Assembly (NCBI GenBank): GCA_036841525.1
Contig: DAITVZ010000023.1
Coordinates: 1 to 60,905 of the forward strand
Length of the DNA stretch: 60,905 bases
From: JAAYEA01 sp012689325
GTDB lineage: Bacteria > Chloroflexota > Anaerolineae > JAAYEA01
Direction of reading: 5' to 3'
Shown piece after piece: positions 34,468 to 43,095 of the stretch (positions within the stretch are counted from its first letter, which is position 1; every line of letters starts with the position of its first letter). Made by a program: the position numbers and the translations under genes. The notes under the pieces were generated by a model that saw only the letters and a list, made by a program, of their open reading frames with translations, had not been told where the DNA came from and searched no databases.

Positions 34468-34499
34468 AGGCGATCCCAGCCTGGGAAGGAGCGAGGACT

Positions 34500-35762
34500 A
34501 TGGCAGGGGAACTGAAACTGACGACCACGCTGAACAAGGCGAGCTTGCCCGTCACCAGCACGCAGCAACTGGCCTACATCCTGATCGAGATCATGCCCAC
34601 CGAGGCCATCGCCCGGGTGCGCATGCCGCTCAACTTTGGCTTTGTGCTGGATCACAGCGGCTCCATGAGCGGCGACAAGATCGAGCAACTGCGTGAAGCC
34701 GTGCGGCTGGCCCTGGATCACATGACCGGCGAGGATCTGGTCTCCTTGACCATCTTTAACGACCATTCGGACGTGATCCTGGAGAGCGCGACGGTCGGCG
34801 AGCCGGACAAGCTCAAGGCGCAGGTGGCTCGCATCAAGGCTGGCGGCGGCACCACCATCTCCAAGGGCATGGACAAGGGCCTGCGCGAGATCGAGAAGGG
34901 GTTGAGCAAGGAGCGGGTGAGCCGCATGCTGTTGCTCAGCGACGGCCAAACCTATGGCGACGAGCGCCGGTGCATCGAACTGGCCAAGGATGCCGGGGAC
35001 AAGGGCGTGCCGGTGCTGGCCCTGGGGCTGGGCAAGGATTGGAACGAGGACCTGTTGGACGAGATCGCCGCAGCCAGCGGCGGCGTCTCCGATTTCGTGG
35101 ATCAGCCCGACGAGATCGTGCCCTTCTTTAGCCAAACGGTGCAGCGGACGCAGCAGATGGTGGTGCAGAACGCGCTGATGACCCTGCGGCTCGTGGCTGG
35201 CGTGGTGCCTCGCCAGGTTTGGCAGGTGGTGCCGATGATCTCCAACTTGGGCTACCAGCCCATCTCGGACCGCGACGTGCAGGTGGCGCTGGGCGAGGTG
35301 GAGGCCAAGATCGGCAAGGCGCTGTTGGTCGAATTGCTGCTGCCGCCGCGCCCCGCGGGCAAGTACCGCATCGCCCAGGCCGAGATCGCCTACGACGTGC
35401 CTGCGCAGGGCCTGGTGGGCGAAAAGGTGCGCAGCGATATCATGCTGAACTTTTCCCACGATCCCGACGAGACCAAGCAGTATGACACCAGCGTGATGAA
35501 CATCGTGGAAAAGGTCACCGCCTTCAAGCTGCAGACCCGCGCGCTGGATGAGGCCAAGATGGGCAATATCGCGGGGGCCACGCAAAAGCTCCGCGCGGCG
35601 GCCACCCGCCTGCTGGATTTGGGCGAGGAGGGCCTGGCCACGGCCGCGCTGAAAGAGGCGGACAACCTGGAAAAGCAGGGGAGCATGTCCGCCGAGGGCA
35701 CCAAAAAGCTGCGCTACGAGACGCGCAAGCTGACGCAGAAATTGAGCGATGGATCGGAGTAG
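34500..35762 (+). CDS. von Willebrand factor A domain protein
   Basis: 420 residues, cytoplasmic. The vWA domain (about 45-215) has the MIDAS motif LDHSGSMSGDK, a TTISKGMDKG threonine and LLLSDGQTYGD. A beta-rich central part and a helical C-terminus (RAAATRLLDLGEEGLATAALKEAD) follow, as in YfbK/TerY-like proteins. Between a PP2C and an FHA gene it recalls the TerY-phosphorylation triad (vWA, PP2C, kinase), where the vWA protein scaffolds metal-dependent complexes. GGAAGGAGCGAGG precedes the ATG. Confidence 0.9.
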   Translation: MAGELKLTTTLNKASLPVTSTQQLAYILIEIMPTEAIARVRMPLNFGFVLDHSGSMSGDKIEQLREAVRLALDHMTGEDLVSLTIFNDHSDVILESATVGEPDKLKAQVARIKAGGGTTISKGMDKGLREIEKGLSKERVSRMLLLSDGQTYGDERRCIELAKDAGDKGVPVLALGLGKDWNEDLLDEIAAASGGVSDFVDQPDEIVPFFSQTVQRTQQMVVQNALMTLRLVAGVVPRQVWQVVPMISNLGYQPISDRDVQVALGEVEAKIGKALLVELLLPPRPAGKYRIAQAEIAYDVPAQGLVGEKVRSDIMLNFSHDPDETKQYDTSVMNIVEKVTAFKLQTRALDEAKMGNIAGATQKLRAAATRLLDLGEEGLATAALKEADNLEKQGSMSAEGTKKLRYETRKLTQKLSDGSE

Positions 35763-35800
35763 CTGGCAATTCACGCCGCTGAAGAGAAGGGAGAACAACC

Positions 35801-36799
35801 ATGATCGTCTGTTCCAAGTGCGGTAACAAGGCCCAAGATGGCGCCATCTTTTGCGATCAGTGCGGCAACCGACTGGTTGAGCAGGAGCCCGTTGCGGGGG
35901 TCGCGAGCACCGCTCCGGCGCCGGTCGCCGCTCCTGTGGCGGCCCCGTCCAATACCCTGACCTGCCCCTCTTGTGGCTTTAGCAATGTGCCGGGGGAGGC
36001 CTTTTGCGAGAACTGCGGGACCAAGCTGGCCGCGCTCGAGCCCGAGTCGGCTCCCGCCCCGGCGCCCGTGACGGCGGCGCCAGTAGTGGCAGCGCCGGAG
36101 CCGGCAGTGCCGGCAGCGGCGGCGCCCGCGGAGGCTGCTCCGGCGGCGGGCAAGGTCTGCCCCGCCTGCGGCGCGGCGGCCAGCCCCGACGATGATTTTT
36201 GCTATGCCTGCGGGGCGGACCTGCGCGCGCCCGCGGATGCGGCGGCGGCCTCGGCTGTCCCAGCCGCGCCGGCTGGGACAGCCGCCCCAGTGCCCGCGGC
36301 GCCGGTCGAGGCGGCTCCCGCGCCTGCGCCAGTGGCGGCGGCGCCCGTGGCCAAATGCCCCGCCTGCGGCGCGGCGGCCAAAGAGGGCGCGGCTTTTTGC
36401 GACGTCTGCGGCGCGACCCTGGCGGCGGCGCCAGCGCCTCAGCCAGCGACGCCCGCTCCCACGCCAGCGCCCGGCGGCGGCCCGCGGCTGATCGTGGTAG
36501 CCAGCGGCGTCGAGATTCCGCTGCCCGCCAAGGCCGAGCTCCTGGTGGGGCGCGAGGATCCGGTGAGCAACATCTTTCCCGATGTCGATCTGTCGCCGCA
36601 TGGCGGCGAGGAGGGCGGCGTCTCTCGTCGTCACTTCAAGATCACCGTGCAGGGCAGCCAGTATAGCATCGAGGACCTCAATAGCACCAACCACACGCTG
36701 CTCAACCGGGCCAAGCTGGACCCCGGCGTCAAGCGGCCTCTCGCCGATGGCGACGAAGTGCGCGCCGGCCGGGTGCGGCTGGTTTTCAAGGCGAGCTAG
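35801..36799 (+). CDS. Protein with four zinc ribbons and an FHA domain
   Basis: 332 residues. Four CxxC...CxxC zinc ribbons (starting near 4, 54, 117 and 184; e.g. CSKCGNKAQ, CPSCGFSNV, CPACGAAAS, CPACGAAAK) are joined by Ala/Pro linkers. An FHA domain fills about 228-332 (LLVGREDP, SRRHFKI, DLNSTNHTLLN). It lacks enzymatic motifs and is likely an adaptor that reads phosphothreonine left by the operon's kinases. AGAAGGGAG precedes the ATG. Confidence 0.9.
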   Translation: MIVCSKCGNKAQDGAIFCDQCGNRLVEQEPVAGVASTAPAPVAAPVAAPSNTLTCPSCGFSNVPGEAFCENCGTKLAALEPESAPAPAPVTAAPVVAAPEPAVPAAAAPAEAAPAAGKVCPACGAAASPDDDFCYACGADLRAPADAAAASAVPAAPAGTAAPVPAAPVEAAPAPAPVAAAPVAKCPACGAAAKEGAAFCDVCGATLAAAPAPQPATPAPTPAPGGGPRLIVVASGVEIPLPAKAELLVGREDPVSNIFPDVDLSPHGGEEGGVSRRHFKITVQGSQYSIEDLNSTNHTLLNRAKLDPGVKRPLADGDEVRAGRVRLVFKAS

Positions 36800-36808
36800 A
36801 AAGTGAGC

Positions 36809-36834
36809 CCAGGGGGAGGCGTGCCTCCCCCTGG
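36809..36834 (+). promoter_or_regulatory. Perfect intra-operon hairpin before the second kinase
   Basis: CCAGGGGGAGG (36809-36819) / CCTCCCCCTGG (36824-36834), 11 bp with a CGTG loop and no U-tract. It lies between the FHA gene stop and the preferred GTG start at 36848, and may set mRNA processing, stability or a local drop in expression. Confidence 0.6.
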
Positions 36835-36847
36835 CTGTGGGACAGCG

Positions 36848-38701
36848 GTGGAGCGAGTCTGTAGCCAATGCGGCCAACTGAATCGCGACGAGGCGCGTTT
36901 TTGCGCGGGGTGCGGCCAGGCCCTTGAGGTCGCGCCTCCTCCGCGCGCGCCGCTGCATTCCGGCCAGTACCTCCAGGAGCGCACCTACCAGGTGCAGACG
37001 CCCCTCAGCAAAGGCGGCATGGGCGCGGTCTATCTGGCCCGCGACCTGCGCGCCTTTGGCCGCCCCTGCGTGATCAAAGAGATGCTGGACTATTACGACG
37101 CCAGCGATCCCCAGGCGCGGGCGCGGGCCGAGGCGCGCTTTGCCGAAGAGGGGCGGTTGCTGGCCTCGCTGAGCCACCCCGGCATCCCCAAGATCTACGC
37201 CTTTTTCGAGGAGGATGGCCGCTATTTCATCGTGATGGAATACATCCTCGGCGAGGACTTGGAGCAGTACGTCTCGCGCATGGACGGGCTGAGCCGCAAG
37301 GTCTCGCGCAAGCTCATCGCCGAGGAAGAGTTGCTGCGGTACGCGGTGCAGGTCTGTGGCATCCTCGAGTATCTGGCGGACCAGCCGCGGCCGGTGATCC
37401 ACCAGGATATCAAGCCCGCCAACCTGATCCGAGAGCGGGTGGTGGGCGACGTGCGGCTGGTGGATTTCGGCACGGCGGGGACGCGGCGGCGGGGTACGGC
37501 GGGACTGCCCGACCCGCAGCTTACCAGCATCTATGGCACGATGGGCTATGCTGCGCCGGAGCAATGCCGCGGGCAGATCGAGCTGCGTTCTGATGTCTAT
37601 GCGCTGGCGGCCACCTTTTATCACCTGCTCACCGACGACGACCCGCGCGACCATCCGGGGAGCTTTCCCCGGTTGAGCACGTTGCGCCCGGATTTGCGCT
37701 CGGCGCTGGAACAGGCGCTGCGCCCGGACCCGGCGAGCCGGTCGTCGGCGCGGCAACTGCGCGAGCACCTGGAAGCGATCCTGACGCCGCAGCGGGCGGT
37801 GGGCAGCTTTGCCTTCCCCGGCGGTGAGCGCATCTCGAGCCCGGGCGCCCTCCCGGCCATGTGCGACAAGCACTGGGACGCGGCCCGGGGGTATCTTTAC
37901 CACGGGGATTTCGAGCGCTGGCTGCGCGACTTGAACCGCCTGGACCTGGTGGACGTCGCCGCCTGGGCGCGCAAGCGCCGCGATCAGGACGCCGGGCTCG
38001 AGGCCTTTTTGCGGCGGCTGGACCCGGGCCTGGCGCGCCCCCAGGTCGCGGTGGAGCCCGCGACGCTGGACGTGGGGCGCGTGGCGCGGCAGGGCACGCT
38101 GACCCAACTCTTGTGCTTGCGCAACACCGGGCGGGGGTATGCCAAGGCCCACCTGGCCTCCCAGGCGCCCTGGCTCCAGCCGCGCCCAGACGAGATCGGC
38201 CTGCTGGCGGGCCAGCCGCCCAGCGAGGTGACGATCCTGGTGCATACGCAGGACTTGCCGCTGCGCGGCGTCCAGCAGGGGACGGTGGAGGTCCGCGCCG
38301 CCCATGCTGGCCGGATCGCGGTGCCGGTCACGGTGCAGCTATCGCTGCCGTTGGAGATCTGGCGCAACGTGGGGCGCGGCTGGCGTGGCGCCCTTCCGGC
38401 GGCGCGCGCCCGGACCCGGGCCGTGGTGGCAGCCTGGCGACGGTCGGTTGGGCGTGTCTGCAAGTCGGTGCGCCGCGGCTGGCGCTGGTGGCTGGCGGCC
38501 TGGGCCATACTGGCTGCCGCCGTCGGCGTGGGCTATTGGGAATGGCGGCCTGACGCCGCGTGGGAGACCTGTGTGCTCTGGGGCCTCCTGGCGCCGCTGG
38601 GCCTGGTGGTTGCTGTGGCGTTTATTCTGCCTCTGCTTGCCCTGCTGGTCGCGGCCTTGGCGGGCGCGATCCAGGGCCTTGGACGAACCTTTGGGAAGTG
38701 A
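36848..38701 (+). CDS. Membrane-anchored zinc-ribbon Ser/Thr kinase
   Basis: 617 residues from GTG 36848; a GTG at 36803 is possible but would put a perfect hairpin into the coding region, and relatives in this operon start directly with the zinc ribbon. Zinc ribbon at about 5-24 (CSQCGQLN...CAGCG). Kinase domain about 50-315 with KGGMGAVYLA, IKEML, HQDIKPAN (HRD to HQD), DFGTA and YAAPEQ. An Ig-like domain (about 400-500, TLDVGRVARQG) matches the repeats of the pseudokinase at 1405. Two hydrophobic segments at about 545-565 and 577-610 anchor it. Confidence 0.88.
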   Translation: MERVCSQCGQLNRDEARFCAGCGQALEVAPPPRAPLHSGQYLQERTYQVQTPLSKGGMGAVYLARDLRAFGRPCVIKEMLDYYDASDPQARARAEARFAEEGRLLASLSHPGIPKIYAFFEEDGRYFIVMEYILGEDLEQYVSRMDGLSRKVSRKLIAEEELLRYAVQVCGILEYLADQPRPVIHQDIKPANLIRERVVGDVRLVDFGTAGTRRRGTAGLPDPQLTSIYGTMGYAAPEQCRGQIELRSDVYALAATFYHLLTDDDPRDHPGSFPRLSTLRPDLRSALEQALRPDPASRSSARQLREHLEAILTPQRAVGSFAFPGGERISSPGALPAMCDKHWDAARGYLYHGDFERWLRDLNRLDLVDVAAWARKRRDQDAGLEAFLRRLDPGLARPQVAVEPATLDVGRVARQGTLTQLLCLRNTGRGYAKAHLASQAPWLQPRPDEIGLLAGQPPSEVTILVHTQDLPLRGVQQGTVEVRAAHAGRIAVPVTVQLSLPLEIWRNVGRGWRGALPAARARTRAVVAAWRRSVGRVCKSVRRGWRWWLAAWAILAAAVGVGYWEWRPDAAWETCVLWGLLAPLGLVVAVAFILPLLALLVAALAGAIQGLGRTFGK

Positions 38702-38703
38702 AG

Positions 38704-41184
38704 ATGCGTTGCACCGTTTGTGGCCAAGATAACCGTCCCAGCGCTCGCTTTTGCAGCCAGTGTCGCGCGCCCCTGCCCGGCGCCGCCGATTCGGCGCTGC
38801 TCCCCGGCCAGACCATGAACAACGGCCAATACCGCGTGGTGCGCAAGCTGGGCAAGGGCGGCATGGGCGCGATCTATTTGGCGGCCAACACCCAGGCCTT
38901 CGACCGGCTGGCGGTGGTCAAAGAGATGCTGGCCTATTACGAGCCGGGGCAAGAGGCGCAGGCCCGAGAACGCTTCGAGCGCGAGGCGCGCACCCTGGCC
39001 GCCCTCAAGCACCCGGGCATCCCCGATATGTACGGCTTTTTCTCCGAGCGCGGGCACAACTATATCGTCATGGAGTACATCGAGGGGGAGGACCTGGCCG
39101 AACACCTCTCCGAGACCGACGACCAGGGCAACGTGATCCATGGCAAGGCGCTGGCCCTGGAGGACGTGCTGCGCTATGGCGTGGAGATCTGCCGCGTGCT
39201 CGAGTACCTGAGCAGCGTCCAGCCCGAGCCGGTGGTGCACAACGACATCAAGCCCGCCAACATCATCATTGATCGCAACAGCAACCAGGCGGTGCTGGTG
39301 GATTTCGGCACGGCCAAAACGCGCTACATGGTGGACCCTGGCGGCAAGGTCGGCCGCCGCCAGTCGGATACCTACGGCACGGTGGGCTATGCCCCGCCGG
39401 AGCAATACCAGGGGCGCACGGTCCCCAAGTCCGACGTCTATGCCCTGGCCGCCACGCTCTATCACCTGCTCACCGACGACGACCCGCGCGATCACCCGCA
39501 CCAGTTCCCGCGCCTGGCCGATACCCCTGCCGGGCTGCGGCTGGTGTTGGAAAGGGCCCTGGCCAACGAGGTGGATCAGCGGCTGGATGCCACCGAGTTC
39601 CGCCGCCAGTTGGAGGCGGTGCGCGCTTCCCTCTCGGGCACCACGCAGCCGATCGCTTTCCCCGGCGGCGATGTGGCCACCACCGTCACCGGCATGCTCG
39701 ACCTTTCGCTCAAGCACTGGGACTATGCCCGGCAGCGCCTGTACGATGGCAGCCTGGACGGCTGGCTGCGCGGGGCCATTTATAACCCCATCGCCGCCGA
39801 TCAGGCCAAACAGGCGGTGCTGCGCTACCCGGAGGAGTCGGACGCCGGGCTGGACGTCTTTTTGCGGGCGCTGAACCCGCGCCTGCCCGCGCCCAAGTTG
39901 CAGGTCATCGACCGCACGCTGGATTTTGGGGCCATCGAGCCGGGGGAGAGCGCCACGGTCACGCTATCGCTGGTGAACCTCAGCCCCGCGGGGGCGCACG
40001 GCGAGCTCTCTTCTTCCGAGCCCTGGCTGCGCGTCAATGGCCCGGCCTTTGGCCTGCCGCCCCAGGGGCGCCGGGATATCGCGGTGGAGGTGACGGGGAC
40101 CGGCGCGCTGCTCCCTGGGCAGCGCTACCGGGGCGCCCTGACCCTGCGCCCGGAGGGAGGCGCGCCGGTGGCCGTGGAGGTGGCTGGCCGCGTGGTGGAG
40201 CACATCCCCACGCAAGCGTTGCGCCCGCCGGCGGCCGCGCCCCAAGCCCAGCCCAAGCCTCGCCCCCAACCGCGCCCCCAGGCCAAGCCCCAGGCGCAGC
40301 CCAAGCGGCGCAGCGGCGCGCTGTGGATCGTGCTGGCGCTGTTGGTCCTGGCCGCGGGGGGCTATTGGCTGTGGAACAACACCCCTCTCGGCTCCGCCGA
40401 CGTCGCAGGCGGGCTGGAGGCTTTGCGCGCCGAGGATTGGCCCCGCGCCCAGCGGCTGCTGCGGGATGTGGACCCCGCCGACGCCGAGGCGGTGGATCTG
40501 CTGGGGCGGGCGCTGGACTTGCAGGTGGTCGAGGTGGTGGGCGGGGAGCTGCTCATGGGCCGGGAGGAGGGCCAGGCTGACGAGCGCCCCGAGCACCTGG
40601 TGGCCGTCGCCAGCTTCCGCATCTCCCGCTTCGAGGTGACCAACGCGCAGTATCAGCGCTTCGTGGCGGCCACGGGCCACGCCGCGCCCCGCGGGTGGGC
40701 CAATGGCCGGTACCCCCAGAGCCAGGCGCTCTGGCCCGTGGTCGGCGTGAGCTGGGAGGACGCGCGGGATTATGGCGCGTGGCTGGGCAGCACGCTGGGC
40801 GCCGATATCCGCTTGCCCAGCGAGGCCGAATGGGAGTGGGCTGCCCGCGGCGCGGAGGGGCGGCTGTACCCTTGGGGCGACGAGGATCGCCCCGACTGCC
40901 GCAATGCGGGACGGGGTGAGGGCGGCCCCGTGGCCGTGGGCTCCTATCCTTGCGGGGCCAGCATCTTTGGCTTGCAGGACCTGGCGGGCAACGTCCGCGA
41001 GTGGGTGGCCGACGCCTACGCCCCCTATCGCGATCCGCATGACCCTCCCGCCAGCGGCAGCCGCCGGGTCATCCGCGGCGGCTCTTGGAGCGGCTATAAC
41101 GTCACCAGCACGGCCCGCGAGCATGCGCCGGCGGGGGAGAAGGCGGACGACCTGGGGTTCCGGGTGGCCTGGACCGCGCCCTAG
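38704..41184 (+). CDS. Zinc-ribbon kinase fused to Ig-like and FGE-sulfatase domains
   Basis: 826 residues. Zinc ribbon (CTVCGQDN...CSQCR), kinase domain about 40-310 (GKGGMGAIYLA, VVKEMLA, HNDIKPAN, DFGTAK, YAPPEQ), Ig-like domain about 396-499 (LDFGAIEPGESA), a Gln/Pro/Lys linker, one transmembrane segment (about 538-559). The C-terminal formylglycine-generating-enzyme/sulfatase-modifying-factor domain, about 610-826, has FEVTNAQYQRF, RLPSEAEWEWAARG, YPWGDE, GNVREWVAD and RVIRGGSW. The domain order predicts a cytoplasmic kinase and an outside FGE-fold sensor. It starts 2 bp after the previous stop; the two genes are coupled. Confidence 0.9.
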   Translation: MRCTVCGQDNRPSARFCSQCRAPLPGAADSALLPGQTMNNGQYRVVRKLGKGGMGAIYLAANTQAFDRLAVVKEMLAYYEPGQEAQARERFEREARTLAALKHPGIPDMYGFFSERGHNYIVMEYIEGEDLAEHLSETDDQGNVIHGKALALEDVLRYGVEICRVLEYLSSVQPEPVVHNDIKPANIIIDRNSNQAVLVDFGTAKTRYMVDPGGKVGRRQSDTYGTVGYAPPEQYQGRTVPKSDVYALAATLYHLLTDDDPRDHPHQFPRLADTPAGLRLVLERALANEVDQRLDATEFRRQLEAVRASLSGTTQPIAFPGGDVATTVTGMLDLSLKHWDYARQRLYDGSLDGWLRGAIYNPIAADQAKQAVLRYPEESDAGLDVFLRALNPRLPAPKLQVIDRTLDFGAIEPGESATVTLSLVNLSPAGAHGELSSSEPWLRVNGPAFGLPPQGRRDIAVEVTGTGALLPGQRYRGALTLRPEGGAPVAVEVAGRVVEHIPTQALRPPAAAPQAQPKPRPQPRPQAKPQAQPKRRSGALWIVLALLVLAAGGYWLWNNTPLGSADVAGGLEALRAEDWPRAQRLLRDVDPADAEAVDLLGRALDLQVVEVVGGELLMGREEGQADERPEHLVAVASFRISRFEVTNAQYQRFVAATGHAAPRGWANGRYPQSQALWPVVGVSWEDARDYGAWLGSTLGADIRLPSEAEWEWAARGAEGRLYPWGDEDRPDCRNAGRGEGGPVAVGSYPCGASIFGLQDLAGNVREWVADAYAPYRDPHDPPASGSRRVIRGGSWSGYNVTSTAREHAPAGEKADDLGFRVAWTAP

Positions 41185-41186
41185 AT

Positions 41187-41215
41187 TTGTGCCCTATACG
41201 TTAGTCGCATACAAT
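41187..41215 (+). promoter_or_regulatory. Promoter of the ABC transporter genes
   Basis: TTGTGC (41187-41192), 17-bp spacer, TACAAT (41210-41215). It begins right after the stop of the kinase operon. Confidence 0.65.
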
Positions 41216-41221
41216 ATATGG

Positions 41222-41393
41222 TGGTCACCGTCCGGTCACGGGCGCACAGGCCATGCGGCCACCAGGCCAGGGACCTGCACCCCCCAAGACGGCGAGAGCC
41301 GGGCTTGCGGGGGTGTTGTTCGGTAGGGCGTCAAGCAGGGGATGTCGGCGGCTTATCTTGGTCCAGACGGTAGTCTAGCAGAAGGAGTGTCGT
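41222..41393 (+). promoter_or_regulatory. Structured 170-nt leader of the ABC transporter operon
   Basis: Contains a strong compound hairpin: CACCCCC (41278-41284) / GGGGGTG (41309-41315) outside CAAG/CTTG, with an inner CGGC-GAGA-GCCG stem capped by a GNRA loop (41290-41301), followed by TTGTT. Further short complementary GGCC blocks lie before it. It could be an attenuator or a ligand-sensing RNA; no known riboswitch consensus was recognised. Confidence 0.5.
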
Positions 41394-42266
41394 ATGGGCG
41401 TCATCGAAGTCAACAACCTGACCAAGTATTACGGCAAGGCCCGGGGCATCATCGATGTCTCATTCCAAGTGGGCGAGGGCGAGATTTTCGGCTTTATCGG
41501 CCCGAACGGGGCGGGCAAGTCGACCACCATCCGCTTGCTCCTCTCCCTGATCCACCCCACCAGCGGGAGCGCCACCATTTTCGGCAAGGACTGCTTCCTG
41601 CACGGGCCCGAGCTGAGACGCGACATCGGCTACCTGCCTTCCGAGGTCTTTTATTACGAGCGGATGAAGGTCATCGACCTGCTCAAATACTCGGCCAGCT
41701 TTTACGAGCGGGACTGCACCCAGCGGATGAACGAGCTGGCCGAGCTGATGGAGCTCGAGATGAACCGCCGCATCGAGGACCTCTCCTACGGCAACCGGAA
41801 AAAGGTGGGCATCGTGCAAGGGCTCTTGCATCAGCCCAAGCTGCTCTTCCTCGACGAACCGACCGCTGGCCTCGACCCGCTGATGCAAGCCAAGTTTTTC
41901 CAGCTCATCCGGGAGGAGAACCAGCGCGGCGTGACGGTGTTCTTTTCCTCCCATATCCTGGGCGAAGTGCAACGGATGTGCAACCGCGTGGGCATCATCA
42001 AGGAAGGCCGGCTCATCGAGATCGCGGACATTCGGACCTTGCAGCAGAACAACTATAAAAAGGTCCGCGTGACGGCTGACGGCCTCGACGCCGCGTTCCT
42101 TGACCTCCCCGGCGTAACCAACCTGGAGCAACAGAACGGGGCGATCCGCTTCTTTTACAAGGGCGATATCAATGCGATCTTGCACAAGATCGGCGCCGTG
42201 ACGGTCTCGGACGTGACCATCGAGGAGCCGACCTTGGAAGAGATCTTTATGCATTACTACGAGTAG
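41394..42266 (+). CDS. ABC transporter ATP-binding protein
   Basis: 290 residues. Walker A GPNGAGKST, signature LSYGN (a common variant of LSGGQ in exporters of this class), Walker B LLFLDEPTAGLDP and the H-loop FFSSHIL. The C-terminal about 75 residues form the extension seen in bacteriocin/antibiotic and Na+-type two-permease exporters. AGAAGGAG precedes the ATG. It ends directly at the next gene. Confidence 0.95.
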   Translation: MGVIEVNNLTKYYGKARGIIDVSFQVGEGEIFGFIGPNGAGKSTTIRLLLSLIHPTSGSATIFGKDCFLHGPELRRDIGYLPSEVFYYERMKVIDLLKYSASFYERDCTQRMNELAELMELEMNRRIEDLSYGNRKKVGIVQGLLHQPKLLFLDEPTAGLDPLMQAKFFQLIREENQRGVTVFFSSHILGEVQRMCNRVGIIKEGRLIEIADIRTLQQNNYKKVRVTADGLDAAFLDLPGVTNLEQQNGAIRFFYKGDINAILHKIGAVTVSDVTIEEPTLEEIFMHYYE

Positions 42267-42275
42267 GTGATGACC

Positions 42276-43085
42276 ATGCGCATGAACATCTTGCACCAAG
42301 AGTTCGGGATGCGGCGGCAGTCGGTGATCATCTGGTCGCTGGCGATCGCCGCGCTGATCCTGCTGTACCTTTCGCTCTTTTCTTCGTTCGCCGCGGACGC
42401 GGCGCTGCTGAACGAGATGATGTCCCAGTTCCCCAAGGAGCTGCTCACCGCCTTTGGCATGAACGACACGGACCTTTCGACGGTGTTGGGCTACTTTGGC
42501 CTGGCCTTCCTCTTTGTGCAGATCTGCCTGGCGATCCAGGCGGCGAGCTATGGCTTTGCGCTGGTTTCCATCGAGGAGCGGGAATGGACCGCCGATTTCC
42601 TGCTGGCCAAGCCGGTGGGGCGGGCCCAGATCCTCACCAGCAAGCTGCTTGCTGTGCTGGCGGGATTGGCCATCACCGATGCCGTCGTCTGGGGCGCCAG
42701 CTTGCTCGCGCTCGCCATGTTCACGGGGGGCCAATCCTTCGAAACCAAACCGTTGTGGCTGCTCTTGCTGAGCGTCGTGCCCTTCCAGCTCTTTTTCCTG
42801 TCGGTGGGGCTGGTGGTGTCGCTCTTGGTCAAGCGGATCAGGAGCGTGACGCCCTACGCCATGGCGCTGGGGTTTGGGATGTACGTGCTGAGCGCCTTTG
42901 GCGACCTGCTCGGCGAGAGCGCGCTGGAAAAGATCACCCCCTTCCAGCACTTTGACCCGCACTATATCGTCCAGCACGCGGCCTATGACGCCCCGCTGGC
43001 GGCGCTCAGCCTCGCGGTGATCGTGGTCTCCCTGGTCGCGAGCTATGTTCTCTACCGCCGGCGAGACATCCCGGCGGTGGTGTGA
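42276..43085 (+). CDS. ABC-2-type permease subunit
   Basis: 269 residues with six hydrophobic segments. EEREWTADFLLAKPVGRAQILTSK is the cytoplasmic loop typical of ABC-2 permeases. Starts at 42267, 42270, 42276 and 42282 are all in frame; AGGTGA at 42265-42270 best serves 42276. It is homologous in layout to the next gene, suggesting a heterodimeric channel. Confidence 0.88.
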   Translation: MRMNILHQEFGMRRQSVIIWSLAIAALILLYLSLFSSFAADAALLNEMMSQFPKELLTAFGMNDTDLSTVLGYFGLAFLFVQICLAIQAASYGFALVSIEEREWTADFLLAKPVGRAQILTSKLLAVLAGLAITDAVVWGASLLALAMFTGGQSFETKPLWLLLLSVVPFQLFFLSVGLVVSLLVKRIRSVTPYAMALGFGMYVLSAFGDLLGESALEKITPFQHFDPHYIVQHAAYDAPLAALSLAVIVVSLVASYVLYRRRDIPAVV

Positions 43086-43095
43086 GGAGCCAGAG

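Noticed and set aside
40530..41184. FGE domain as variable region of a diversity-generating retroelement
   Set aside because: FGE/C-type-lectin folds are common targets, but no reverse transcriptase and no template repeat were seen in the window.
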